NCBI GenBank assembly: GCA_910575665.1
Contig: CAJTFB010000031.1
Span: 1 to 46,410 of the forward strand
DNA: 46,410 nt
Origin: Eubacteriaceae bacterium
GTDB taxonomy: Bacteria > Bacillota > Clostridia > Lachnospirales > Lachnospiraceae
Reading direction: 5' to 3'
In this document: positions 32,175-40,384 of the stretch, in pieces
Numbering within the stretch: position 1 is the stretch's first letter
Layout: every line of letters begins with the position of its first letter
Notes under the pieces: generated by a model
What the model was told of the DNA's origin: nothing
The model's input: only the letters and a program-made list of their open reading frames with translations
Database searches by the model: none
Position numbers and translations under genes: made by a program

Positions 32175-32819
32175 TTAGTCACAGTCTTCTTCGTTCTTAT
32201 CCTTCATCACGGCTCCCCGGAACACCAGCATCTCCTCTGTAAACAAATTCCGGTCCACGGTACCGCTGATGCCCCGGACACGTCCCCGGTCCGTATACTG
32301 CCAACCACTCCACTGTCTCCAATGGTTCTGCATTTCGGGATGGGAAATCCCATACTGTGCGATCCAAAGTGGGTATACCGACAATCTTACATCAAAGGTA
32401 TTCTTGGCATTATTCGCATCGCTGTAGACCGCCACTGGTTTTCCCGTCGCCTCCCTCAGCTCCTGCAGAAAAGCAAGTGAAATCTCATTGATCTGCTCTT
32501 TGGAGAGACTGCCAAAGGATTCAAAATCCATAACCGGCCGTCCCTGGTATCTCTTCCCCTGGATCACTTCCGCAAAGTGCCTCGCCTCGTTTCTCGCCGC
32601 CTCTACCGTCCGCGCCGTCACATAGTGATAAAAACCAATCTTTAGCCTCGCCTTTCTCGCCTCCCGGTAGTTGCGCTCAAAGTCCGGGTCGATATATGTA
32701 TCTCCCTCACTGGACTTGATATAGACAAATCGTATACCGTCCCGCTTTACCTCCCGAAAGTCTATGTCTCCCTCCCAATGGCTCACATCAATTCCCTCGA
32801 TCTCTCTTCTCTCCCGCAT
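32175..32819 (-). CDS. GH25 family lysozyme (N-acetylmuramidase)
   Basis: GH25 enzymes cut the MurNAc-GlcNAc bond of peptidoglycan. The 214 residues begin directly with IEGIDVSHWEGDIDF (catalytic Asp in GIDVSHW). The second acidic motif PVMDFESFG (Asp-x-Glu) is at about residue 95-103, and the fold ends with WSGWQYTDRGRVRGISGTVD. No signal peptide or membrane anchor is visible. So it would need a holin or lysis for access, act in sporulation or spore germination, or be cytoplasmic. The C-terminus is short and acidic. It is convergent to the tRNA cluster and followed by its terminator. Confidence 0.88.
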   Translation of the reverse strand: MRERREIEGIDVSHWEGDIDFREVKRDGIRFVYIKSSEGDTYIDPDFERNYREARKARLKIGFYHYVTARTVEAARNEARHFAEVIQGKRYQGRPVMDFESFGSLSKEQINEISLAFLQELREATGKPVAVYSDANNAKNTFDVRLSVYPLWIAQYGISHPEMQNHWRQWSGWQYTDRGRVRGISGTVDRNLFTEEMLVFRGAVMKDKNEEDCD

Positions 32820-32860
32820 CGTAGTTTTACCCCGCTGGTTATTTTATCACTATTATATGG

Positions 32861-32891
32861 AAAAGAAAAAAGAGCGTTCCGAAAAACGCTC
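32861..32891 (-). terminator. Terminator downstream of hisC
   Basis: On the minus strand GAGCGTT and AACGCTC form a stem with a 6-nt loop, followed by TTTTTTCTTTT. It lies about 30 bp after the hisC stop, next to palindrome copy D. Confidence 0.75.
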
Positions 32892-32900
32892 CTGATCTCT

Positions 32901-32924
32901 TAGCCCGACGGCGCCGTCGAGCTA
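32901..32924. repeat. Dispersed palindromic repeat (copy D, complete palindrome)
   Basis: TAGCCCGACGGC is followed by GCCGTCGAGCTA; the halves are complementary with one mismatch. The terminal TAG on the minus strand is the stop codon of hisC, so the repeat overlaps the gene end. Confidence 0.7.
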
Positions 32925-33986
32925 ATGCAAGATCCTCTCCAACGCCCGCAGAAATAGTTCCATTTGTTCCTCCGTCCCGATGGTGATGCGCAGATAATTG
33001 CTGATCTTTTCTTTATTAAAATACCTCACATAGATTCCCTGGTGTTTCAACGCCTCAAATATCTCCTTTGCCGGAACCGATTCATGGGCGGCAAACAAAA
33101 AATTGGTGCAGGATTCCTTCACATCAAATCCCATGGTCTCCAACGCTTCTTTCGTTCGCTCTCTGGTCGCCATGACCTTTTTCAGATTTTCCTGAAAATA
33201 TTCCTCATCCTCCAGAGCTGCTGCCCCGATACGGATGGACTCTGTATTCATGGTGTAGGAATTGATGGATTCCTTTACGTCATTCATCGCCTCAATCAGC
33301 GCTTCATTTCCCATGGCATAGCCAATGCGCATACCCGCCATGGAACGGGATTTTGAGTAGGTGCGCACCACCAGCAGATTATCGTATTTCTGAATCAGGG
33401 GGAGTACCGTCTCACCGCCAAAATCCACATATGCCTCATCTATGATCACCACAACCTCAGGATTTGCCTGAATGATCTCCTCCACCTGGGAAGCGGCCAT
33501 GGATATCGATGTGGGGGCATTGGGGTTGGCGATCACCACACCGCCGTTTTCCCTTTTGTAATCCTCAGGATCAATGGTAAAATCCTCCCGGAGTGCCGGG
33601 CACTCATAAGGGATCTGGTAGACCTCTGCCCAGACGGGGTAAAAAGAATAGGTAATATCGGGAAACAGCACCGGCTTCCCGGAATTGAAGAAGGTGAGGA
33701 ATGCCAGGGACAGCACGTCATCCGAACCAACCCCCACAAAAACTTCTTTGTCTGAAATGCCGTGATACTCCGCCAGCGCATCCCTAAGGGATGCGGCAGA
33801 AAGCTCCGGATACAGGGCAAAACGGCTCACATCCATCTTCTGGTGAACCTCAAATACTTTGGGCGAGGGCGGATATGGATTCTCATTGGTATTCAATTTG
33901 ATGATATTTTTTTCCTGGGGCTGCTCGCCTGGGACATAGGGCGTCACTTTCCGGACATTGGCGGCCCATTTTTTTGTACTATTCAC
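32922..33986 (-). CDS. hisC: Histidinol-phosphate aminotransferase
   Basis: The 354-residue class II PLP aminotransferase carries out the HisC step, converting imidazole-acetol phosphate to histidinol phosphate. It shows the HisC pattern NTNENPYPPSP near the start, GVGSDDVLSLAF, NPNAPTS, DEAYVDFGGE and the PLP lysine in VVRTYSKSRSMAGMRIGYA. HisC-like enzymes may also act on aromatic amino acids. No other his genes are adjacent. The start has AGGAGG 9 nt upstream, 12 bp after the second aminotransferase, so the two are co-transcribed. Confidence 0.9.
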   Translation of the reverse strand: MNSTKKWAANVRKVTPYVPGEQPQEKNIIKLNTNENPYPPSPKVFEVHQKMDVSRFALYPELSAASLRDALAEYHGISDKEVFVGVGSDDVLSLAFLTFFNSGKPVLFPDITYSFYPVWAEVYQIPYECPALREDFTIDPEDYKRENGGVVIANPNAPTSISMAASQVEEIIQANPEVVVIIDEAYVDFGGETVLPLIQKYDNLLVVRTYSKSRSMAGMRIGYAMGNEALIEAMNDVKESINSYTMNTESIRIGAAALEDEEYFQENLKKVMATRERTKEALETMGFDVKESCTNFLFAAHESVPAKEIFEALKHQGIYVRYFNKEKISNYLRITIGTEEQMELFLRALERILH

Positions 33987-33998
33987 ACTTTTCTCCTC

Positions 33999-35183
33999 CT
34001 ATCGGTATACTTCTGCCAGTTTTTCAAAAGCAGGCAGGGCGCGAAGGATCATTTCATGATCCACGCAGTAAGCGATTCTCACATAGCCAGGGCAGGCAAA
34101 AGAACTCCCCGGCACCAGCAGGAGTTTAAATTCTTTGGCTTTTGCCACAAAAGCAGAATCATCCGGCTCCAGCGATTTGACAAAGAGATAAAAGGCCCCG
34201 TCGGGTCTGGCGCACTCATAACCGTAGTTTCTCAGCTTTTCCACCAACAGCCTGCGGTTTCTATCATATACTGCCACATCCACTCTGGCATCCACACAGC
34301 GGGCTATGACCTTCTGCTGAAAGGAAGGGGCATTCACAAAGCCAAGGACTCGGGTGGCTACATTGGCCGCCGCTGCTACCTGTTCATAATCCGCTGCCTC
34401 CGCCGGGATGACCAGATAACCGATGCGCTCTCCCGGAAGGGAAAGGGACTTGCTGTATGAGTAACCTACAATAGTATTGTTATAATATTTCGTCACATAG
34501 GGCACTTCTATGTCTCCGTAGACCAACTCCCGGTAGGGTTCATCAGAGATCAGATAGATATCCGTTCCAAACTCCCTCTGCTTCTCTTCCAGGACAGCCG
34601 CCAGATCTTTCAATGTCTGCTCGGAATACACAACTCCTGTCGGGTTATTCGGGGTATTGATCAGGACGGCTTTCGTCCGCTGGCTGATCCGTTTTTTAAG
34701 CTCCTCCAGATTCGGCATAAAGGTGCTGGTATCCGGAGGGACTACGACCACCCTGCCGCCCGCATTTGCCACGTAGTTGTTATATTCTCCAAAAAATGGA
34801 GCAAAGACGATCACCTCGTCGTCGGGATCAAGTAAGGTTTTCAATATTACATTCAAACCGCCTGCTGCCCCCACGGTCATAATGATATGGTCCCTGGTAA
34901 AATGGGTATCAAAGCTCCGGTTCAGATGATCGGCGATCCGGTCCCTCACATCCTCAAATCCCGAGTTGCTCATATAACCGTGCAGCGTGCCGGGATCTAC
35001 TTCCTGGATCACATCCATCATCGCCTGCTTTACTTCCTCCGGCGGCTCCACACTGGGATTTCCCAAGCTGAAATCATACACATTTTCGGCGCCGTATTTC
35101 TCCGCCATCTTTTTTCCCTCTTCAAACATGGCGCGGATCACAGAACTTCCATGAACCAGTTTTTCCATCTGTTTTGAAATCAT
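33999..35183 (-). CDS. Class I/II aminotransferase (aspartate-aminotransferase-like)
   Basis: This PLP enzyme (394 residues) has the N-terminal segment VYDFSLGNPSVEPPEEV, NTPNNPTGVVYS, SDEPYRELVYG and the PLP lysine in VGYSYSKSLSLPGERIGYL. It belongs to the I-gamma-like aminotransferase group found next to hisC in clostridia; the amino donor cannot be predicted. I set the start at ATG 35183 (MISKQMEKL), which has AAGGAGG 11 nt upstream; a longer frame to 35309 would include the promoter. Confidence 0.85.
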   Translation of the reverse strand: MISKQMEKLVHGSSVIRAMFEEGKKMAEKYGAENVYDFSLGNPSVEPPEEVKQAMMDVIQEVDPGTLHGYMSNSGFEDVRDRIADHLNRSFDTHFTRDHIIMTVGAAGGLNVILKTLLDPDDEVIVFAPFFGEYNNYVANAGGRVVVVPPDTSTFMPNLEELKKRISQRTKAVLINTPNNPTGVVYSEQTLKDLAAVLEEKQREFGTDIYLISDEPYRELVYGDIEVPYVTKYYNNTIVGYSYSKSLSLPGERIGYLVIPAEAADYEQVAAAANVATRVLGFVNAPSFQQKVIARCVDARVDVAVYDRNRRLLVEKLRNYGYECARPDGAFYLFVKSLEPDDSAFVAKAKEFKLLLVPGSSFACPGYVRIAYCVDHEMILRALPAFEKLAEVYR

Positions 35184-35216
35184 CTCTGTCTCCTCCTTCT
35201 GAACATCCTGTCTTCC

Positions 35217-35245
35217 ATTATAATCATTTTCAGCGAAACAAGCAA
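35217..35245 (-). promoter_or_regulatory. Sigma-A promoter of the aminotransferase-hisC operon
   Basis: On the minus strand TTGCTT (35245-35240), 17 bp, TATAAT (35222-35217), 34 bp before ATG 35183. This supports the short start. Confidence 0.7.
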
Positions 35246-35280
35246 GAACCCAGAGACTTTTTATAAATTTCGCTGTCAGG

Positions 35281-36936
35281 CTATTCGAAGGTGATGCTCT
35301 CATAGGCATCCACCGTACCGTATCCCCATTCCCGGCTGGGAAATTCTTCTCCCCGTCTCTCGGCCCCCCGGATCAAAAGCTCCCTGACTGAGTTGCCGCT
35401 GATGCCATAGTCGGAATATTCCTGCATGAACAGCGCCGCGATTCCTGTGGTAATCGCCGCTGCCACACTGGTTCCCGTCATCGTTCCATAGTTATTTTTC
35501 GGCAGGGGACCATAGATATTTACGCCCGGAGCTGTCACATCTGGCTTAATGGTTCCGTTGGGGGTAAATCCCCGGCTCGCCTGGAGAAAAAAGGCTTCGT
35601 CTACAGGATTGTAGGCGGACATACAGATCGAGCGCCGGCTGTTCCCCGGCTCACAGATCGTTACGTCAGGATCGGGCTTTACAAAATAAGTATTTCCTTC
35701 CAGGAACTGGGTGATTGGCAGCCACATATGATACCGTATATTGGGTTCTGTGGTATACACCCGGATCTTCCACACCCCCTCCTTGCTGTTTTCAAACCGG
35801 AACATGATTACCTGGTCCCTCGTCTGCTGCTGAATTTCCCCGCCGATCACCTCCAGCATGGTATTTTCCACGACAAACCGGTGCCTTTCGCGGATATACG
35901 CCGCCGCCCGGGTAATACCCAGAGTATTTCCTCCCGGGGCAACGACATCAAACTGAAGAGTGCCTGGCGTTCTCCACCAGAGCTCCGCCACAAATCCCAG
36001 GGAGGACTTTTCTACATTAATAGAAATCTCCTCGTATTCCTGGGTGATGAGATAATGATGTCCGGCATTTCCCTCGTTTCCGGCACAGGTAACAATACTC
36101 ACCCCCGGCAGCATATTCAGATAATCGATCATATTACAGAGAGGGGTTTCCCCTTCGTGATTTCCCAGATTCGAACCCATGCCAATGCAGATCACCGCCT
36201 GCTTGCCGAGATCTCTTGCTTTTCGCAGGATATAAGAAATCCCGCACATGATATCGTTTTCCTGGTAACAGGGCGCATTGCCGGGAACCCTGTAGAATTC
36301 ACGGTAGCTGCTCTTAGCCTCCTTACATTTGACCACCACAAGCTGGGAGAGGGGCGCCACTCCGGAAAAATCTTTTTCCGGCACCTCATTTCCCGCTGCC
36401 AGTCCAGCCAGAAATGTACCATGACCGTTATCGTCGCGAGAGGGAAGTCTGGACAATGGTTCCTCGTCCGCCAAAGCGGCATTGATCTCCTCTTCGGTAT
36501 ACTCTCTGCCGTACTCAAAATCTTCTGGTGTATTTCCATCCCGGATCGTCTGGTCCCAAATAGAATAAATCCTTGTTGTATTGTCCGCATTGATAAATAC
36601 CTCATGGGTAAAATCAATGCCGGTATCCACAATGCCAACAAGGAAATTCTGTCCGTACAGGTCCAGATAAGGCTGCCTGCGAATCTTCAATACCCCGGTC
36701 GCCTCCAACGCCTCCTCTGACATCAGTCCATACACATGGGGTATCGCCCCATAGCCAAATCTGCCTATACTCTCGCTATTTATTTTTTCTTCTTCCTTAT
36801 AGATAACAGCTCTATAATCATCTACCTCAGTAATACAAATGGGATCATACCGCCGCCGAATAAATTCGGTTTCGCGATAAAAACTCAGAATATAATCCAG
36901 CACATTATCCGAATAAATTGCCTCCTTGCACGTCAT
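35281..36936 (-). CDS. S8 subtilisin-like peptidase (clostridial Csp-like)
   Basis: The 551-residue serine peptidase has an intact triad: D104 (FLVGIVDTGIDFTH), H172 (RDDNGHGTFLAGLAAG) and Ser near 490 (TMTGTSVAAAITTGIAAL). An N-terminal prodomain-like part (1-85) and a large insert (about 300-440) with beta-rich segments resemble the clostridial Csp group (CspB/CspC germination proteases) and their paralogues. No signal peptide is visible. I chose ATG 36936 because AGGAG is 8 nt upstream. Whether it works in germination is inference. ClpX and HtrA genes lie just upstream. Confidence 0.85.
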   Translation of the reverse strand: MTCKEAIYSDNVLDYILSFYRETEFIRRRYDPICITEVDDYRAVIYKEEEKINSESIGRFGYGAIPHVYGLMSEEALEATGVLKIRRQPYLDLYGQNFLVGIVDTGIDFTHEVFINADNTTRIYSIWDQTIRDGNTPEDFEYGREYTEEEINAALADEEPLSRLPSRDDNGHGTFLAGLAAGNEVPEKDFSGVAPLSQLVVVKCKEAKSSYREFYRVPGNAPCYQENDIMCGISYILRKARDLGKQAVICIGMGSNLGNHEGETPLCNMIDYLNMLPGVSIVTCAGNEGNAGHHYLITQEYEEISINVEKSSLGFVAELWWRTPGTLQFDVVAPGGNTLGITRAAAYIRERHRFVVENTMLEVIGGEIQQQTRDQVIMFRFENSKEGVWKIRVYTTEPNIRYHMWLPITQFLEGNTYFVKPDPDVTICEPGNSRRSICMSAYNPVDEAFFLQASRGFTPNGTIKPDVTAPGVNIYGPLPKNNYGTMTGTSVAAAITTGIAALFMQEYSDYGISGNSVRELLIRGAERRGEEFPSREWGYGTVDAYESITFE

Positions 36937-36989
36937 AATAAATCTCCTGTAAATCCACAATTACTATATGATATGCTGGTTTTCACAAA

Positions 36990-38429
36990 TTATCCGTTGC
37001 CCCGCATCTCGATCTTCGGAGCGCCTGTTCCCTCAATATACTCTTTGGTAATAGTCACTTTGCCGATCATGTCGTCCTTGGGAATCTCATACATGATGTC
37101 CAGCATAAGATCCTCGATGATGGACCGCAGCGCCCTGGCTCCCGTTTTTTTCTTCATCGCCTTAGCCGCGATGGCGAGTATCGCCGGATCCTCAAATTCC
37201 AGTTTTACCTCATCCATGGCAAGGAGCTTCTGGTACTGCTTGATCACCGCATTCTTCGGCTCTGTCAAAACCTTCACCAAAAGCCGTTCATCCATCTGTT
37301 CCAGCGAATATACGATAGGAAGTCTTCCGATAAACTCCGGGATCAGGCCATAGGCACGGATATCTTCCGTTTCCACATGGGAAAAAATATCCCTGTCTTC
37401 GTCAAATCGGTCTTTCAGATCTGAGCCAAACCCCATGCTTCCATGCTTTGTCAGCCTCTTTTTGATGATCTCTTCCAAGCCCGGAAAAGCGCCGCCGCAG
37501 ATAAATAATATATGGCTCGTATTCACAGTGGTCATCGGAACCATGGCATTTTTATTGGTCGCTCCTACAGGAACTTCCACATCAGCGCCTTCTAACAGTT
37601 TCAGCAGTGCCTGCTGTACGGATTCGCCGCTGACATCCCTCTGGTTGGCATTTTCTTTCTTTGCCAGCTTATCAATCTCATCGATGTAGACGATACCGCA
37701 CTCTGCCCGTTCCACGTCATTGTCCGCATTGGCGAGAAGCTTTGAGATCACACTTTCCACGTCATCCCCGATATAGCCTGCTTCTGTCAGCGCCGTAGCA
37801 TCTGTGATCGCCAGTGGCACATGAAGAAGTTTCGCCAGTGTTTTTACCAGATAGGTCTTGCCGCTGCCGGTAGGCCCCAGCATGAGCATATTGGATTTTT
37901 CGATCTCTACGTCGCTGGCCAACACATGGTCGTCACCCTCCAGCTCTGCCTTTTCTACCTCTTTCATGGCTATGATACGCTTGTAGTGGTTATAAACCCC
38001 TACAGATATCACCTTTTTCGCCTGTTCCTGCCCCATCACATATTCATCCAGATTTCCCTTGATGACATGCGGCGCCGGAAGACGGTGTATATCTAGCACG
38101 GGCTCGTTTGCTATTGCTTTTTTCTTTTTTTTCGGTTTTACAGAATGTTTCGCCTGCATCTCCTCTGGCATCCCGGCAAAAGGACCGGCAAAATTGATAA
38201 ACTCTACTCCCGGTATATTGGGCATCCCGTTTAAATTGGGCATTCCTTGAATACCGATCTGGTCAAAGGTCTTCTGCATACAGTCGGAACAAATACATAT
38301 ATTATTCGGAATGGTGATCATTTTCTCCACCTTATCCTCTGTTCTATGGCAGAGATAACATACCCGGTTGTAACCATCCCGGTCATTTGTATGATCTATC
38401 TGATCTGTTTTCGTAATATCCTCGCTCAA
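36990..38429 (-). CDS. clpX: ClpX-type AAA+ unfoldase
   Basis: ClpX unfolds proteins for ClpP. The 479-residue protein has the C4 zinc finger (CYLCHRTEDK..NICICSDCMQ, residues about 24-54), then an unusual proline/glycine/methionine-rich linker (GMPNLNGMPNIPGVEF) and lysine run, then the AAA+ module: Walker A GPTGSGKT, pore loop EAGYIGDD, Walker B IVYIDEIDKL. The ClpP-docking tripeptide is MGF (GSMGFG), not the usual IGF, and the protein is about 60 residues longer than standard ClpX. No clpP or tig lies next to it, unlike typical loci, so it may be a second ClpX. The start is TTG behind GGAGG. Confidence 0.85.
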   Translation of the reverse strand: MSEDITKTDQIDHTNDRDGYNRVCYLCHRTEDKVEKMITIPNNICICSDCMQKTFDQIGIQGMPNLNGMPNIPGVEFINFAGPFAGMPEEMQAKHSVKPKKKKKAIANEPVLDIHRLPAPHVIKGNLDEYVMGQEQAKKVISVGVYNHYKRIIAMKEVEKAELEGDDHVLASDVEIEKSNMLMLGPTGSGKTYLVKTLAKLLHVPLAITDATALTEAGYIGDDVESVISKLLANADNDVERAECGIVYIDEIDKLAKKENANQRDVSGESVQQALLKLLEGADVEVPVGATNKNAMVPMTTVNTSHILFICGGAFPGLEEIIKKRLTKHGSMGFGSDLKDRFDEDRDIFSHVETEDIRAYGLIPEFIGRLPIVYSLEQMDERLLVKVLTEPKNAVIKQYQKLLAMDEVKLEFEDPAILAIAAKAMKKKTGARALRSIIEDLMLDIMYEIPKDDMIGKVTITKEYIEGTGAPKIEMRGNG

Positions 38430-38465
38430 AATAATCCTCCGTTCTTTATTCGTTGAAGTTCAAAA

Positions 38466-38495
38466 GGAACTGCTATCCCCAAAGATAACAGTTCC
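38466..38495 (-). terminator. Hairpin in the clpX leader (attenuator or readthrough terminator)
   Basis: GGAACTGTTATC and GATAGCAGTTCC pair over 12 bp with one wobble, followed by TTTTG on the minus strand. It lies between the clpX promoter and start, so it may attenuate clpX or stop readthrough from htrA. Confidence 0.5.
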
Positions 38496-38538
38496 ATTCA
38501 TATGAATCCAGGGTTAAGGGAAACCTTTCCCAAAACCA

Positions 38539-38567
38539 ATCATACTATATTTTTTTGTATTCGTCAA
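38539..38567 (-). promoter_or_regulatory. Sigma-A promoter of clpX
   Basis: On the minus strand TTGACG (38567-38562), 17 bp, TATGAT (38544-38539). It gives a leader of about 100 nt containing the hairpin at 38466-38495. Confidence 0.65.
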
Positions 38568-38585
38568 AGTCCCTCTGAAAAATAT

Positions 38586-40118
38586 TTACCATGGGACAAT
38601 CTGATCTCCGCCATAGGAATCATTTCCGTATCCGAAGGGATTACCGCCATTGTTTCTACCGGAACCATTGCCACTGTTTCCGCCCTCCTGAGTCCCATTA
38701 TCCAATTCATCCAGTGTCTCGGAGCTCTTCAGGACCACCTTGACATCCTGCTCTTTATATTCTCCCTCCTGGCTTCTGGCGATGGTCACCGTGATCTCCG
38801 TTCCTGCCTTCGTATTGTTCACCTTGTTCTGCACCTGCTCGATGGAGGTCACTTTGTTCCCATTAATCTTCGTGATAATATCTCCCTGTTTGATTCCCGC
38901 CTTCTTCGCTGCGCCGCTTTCTGATACCTCTGAGATATAGATACCGTTCGGGAATCCATAGGCCTCACTGACTTCGTCACCGATGGTCCGTCCAGTGATT
39001 CCCAGATATCCTTTTTCTTCATCTTTGAGTACTTCACGGTTCATCAATTCATTGATGATCGGAATCGCATTGCTCATAGGAATGGCATACCCGATTCCCT
39101 CTACTTTCGTATCGGCATACTTCACAGAATTGATTCCAATAACGTTTCCGTTTACATCCAGCAGAGCACCTCCGCTGTTTCCTGGGTTGATTGCCGCATC
39201 TGTCTGCAGAAGCACCATGGTATTGGCACTGGAGGAATTTCCGTCCCCCACCTCTACCTGTCTGTCCTTGGCACTAATATATCCCACTGTCACCGACTGA
39301 CCATAGCCCAGTGCGTTTCCAATGGCGATCGCCATCTGTCCCACTTTGACATCTTCGGAATGTCCCAGACTTGCCACTTTGATGTTTCCTCTGGTCTCTT
39401 GTTTCAGATCGCCGACTTTTACTGATATAACTGCCAGGTCTGCTGTGGGATCTGTCCCTTTCACAGTAGCTTTTGCCGTAGTATCGTCGATAAACGTAAC
39501 GGTGATGCTGTCCGCCCCTGCCACCACGTGATTGTTGGTGACGATCAATAGTTCATTGTTATCTTCTTTTACGATAAATCCAGAACCTGCTCCCTCTGTG
39601 GGATAACTCTGTCCAAAATAGGATGTTGCGGTGCTGGTCTCCGTGATGGAAACGATGGATGGCATAACCGCTTCTACGATAGAAGATACATCTCCCGGAC
39701 CTGCTGCCCCACCTGACACCGCTGTAAGCCCATTGTCTGTCTGAAAAGGTTCCACAGTTCCGATAGATCCTCCACTGGATTTCTCTGGGCCCCACACTCC
39801 GGTGATCTTCACTAGCGCAAAGAAGCAGAGCGCCGCCACCACGCCAAAGACCACTGCCGCCACGATCGTTCTTTTCATTCCGCCAGACTTCTTTTCCCTG
39901 CTTTTCTTCTCCGCAGTCTCTTCCGGCCTGACATTCTGGAAGCGATACATATTATCCGAAGACGGCATGGGCTGCGGCCCCTCATCCACGGAGTCCGCCT
40001 GCCAGATGGTGCTGTCTTTCACCGGTTCCTGACTCTGTTCCGCTCCTTCATAATTTCTATTTTGTGAAAATTCCGATCCACCCTGATCATCTGCCTGATT
40101 CCAATTTTCTTCGTTCAT
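38586..40118 (-). CDS. HtrA/DegP-like serine protease, membrane anchored
   Basis: This envelope quality-control protease (510 residues) has a long polar cytoplasmic N-terminus, one membrane helix (about 82-105) and an extracellular trypsin-like domain with triad motifs TNNHVVAGAD (His), DPTADLAVISV (Asp) and INPGNSGGALLD (Ser). One PDZ domain follows (GYLGITGRTIGDEV to NKVTSIEQVQNKVN). The C-terminal tail is Gly/Asn rich (GGNSGNGSGRNNGG). The start is ATG 40118, with AAAGGA about 10 nt upstream; a start 21 bp further up lacks a better site. Confidence 0.92.
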   Translation of the reverse strand: MNEENWNQADDQGGSEFSQNRNYEGAEQSQEPVKDSTIWQADSVDEGPQPMPSSDNMYRFQNVRPEETAEKKSREKKSGGMKRTIVAAVVFGVVAALCFFALVKITGVWGPEKSSGGSIGTVEPFQTDNGLTAVSGGAAGPGDVSSIVEAVMPSIVSITETSTATSYFGQSYPTEGAGSGFIVKEDNNELLIVTNNHVVAGADSITVTFIDDTTAKATVKGTDPTADLAVISVKVGDLKQETRGNIKVASLGHSEDVKVGQMAIAIGNALGYGQSVTVGYISAKDRQVEVGDGNSSSANTMVLLQTDAAINPGNSGGALLDVNGNVIGINSVKYADTKVEGIGYAIPMSNAIPIINELMNREVLKDEEKGYLGITGRTIGDEVSEAYGFPNGIYISEVSESGAAKKAGIKQGDIITKINGNKVTSIEQVQNKVNNTKAGTEITVTIARSQEGEYKEQDVKVVLKSSETLDELDNGTQEGGNSGNGSGRNNGGNPFGYGNDSYGGDQIVPW

Positions 40119-40262
40119 GAAAATCCCGTCCTTTCTCACCGGACTGTCTGCAGCCTGTGGGCTGCGCCCGGCTCAATTATCTGACTTGATGTATTTTTTC
40201 CCTATCTCAAGTTGCATTATACCCATCAAATGTGTTTAGTTTGTGAATATATTAATTTTATA

Positions 40263-40291
40263 TTGTGAAATTGCACAAAATAATTTATAAT
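40263..40291 (+). promoter_or_regulatory. Sigma-A promoter of the sugar-phosphate transferase gene
   Basis: TTGTGA (40263-40268), 17 bp, TATAAT (40286-40291), leaving a leader of about 90 nt before the TTG start. Confidence 0.65.
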
Positions 40292-40384
40292 CTAATAAGT
40301 ATATGATTTGAAAATGTTGCCTTAACTTCTATATATTAGAAAAGAACCGTCACCAGACATGAAAAACGAAAGGAAGGATTCAAA

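Noticed and set aside
35728-36720. 330-residue plus-strand ORF opposite the subtilase
   Set aside because: Subtilase motifs on the minus strand explain this stretch; the antisense translation shows no domain.
36990-38429. Possibility that the gene is HslU instead of ClpX
   Set aside because: The N-terminal four-cysteine zinc finger and the sequence EFIGRLPIV are ClpX features; HslU lacks the zinc finger.
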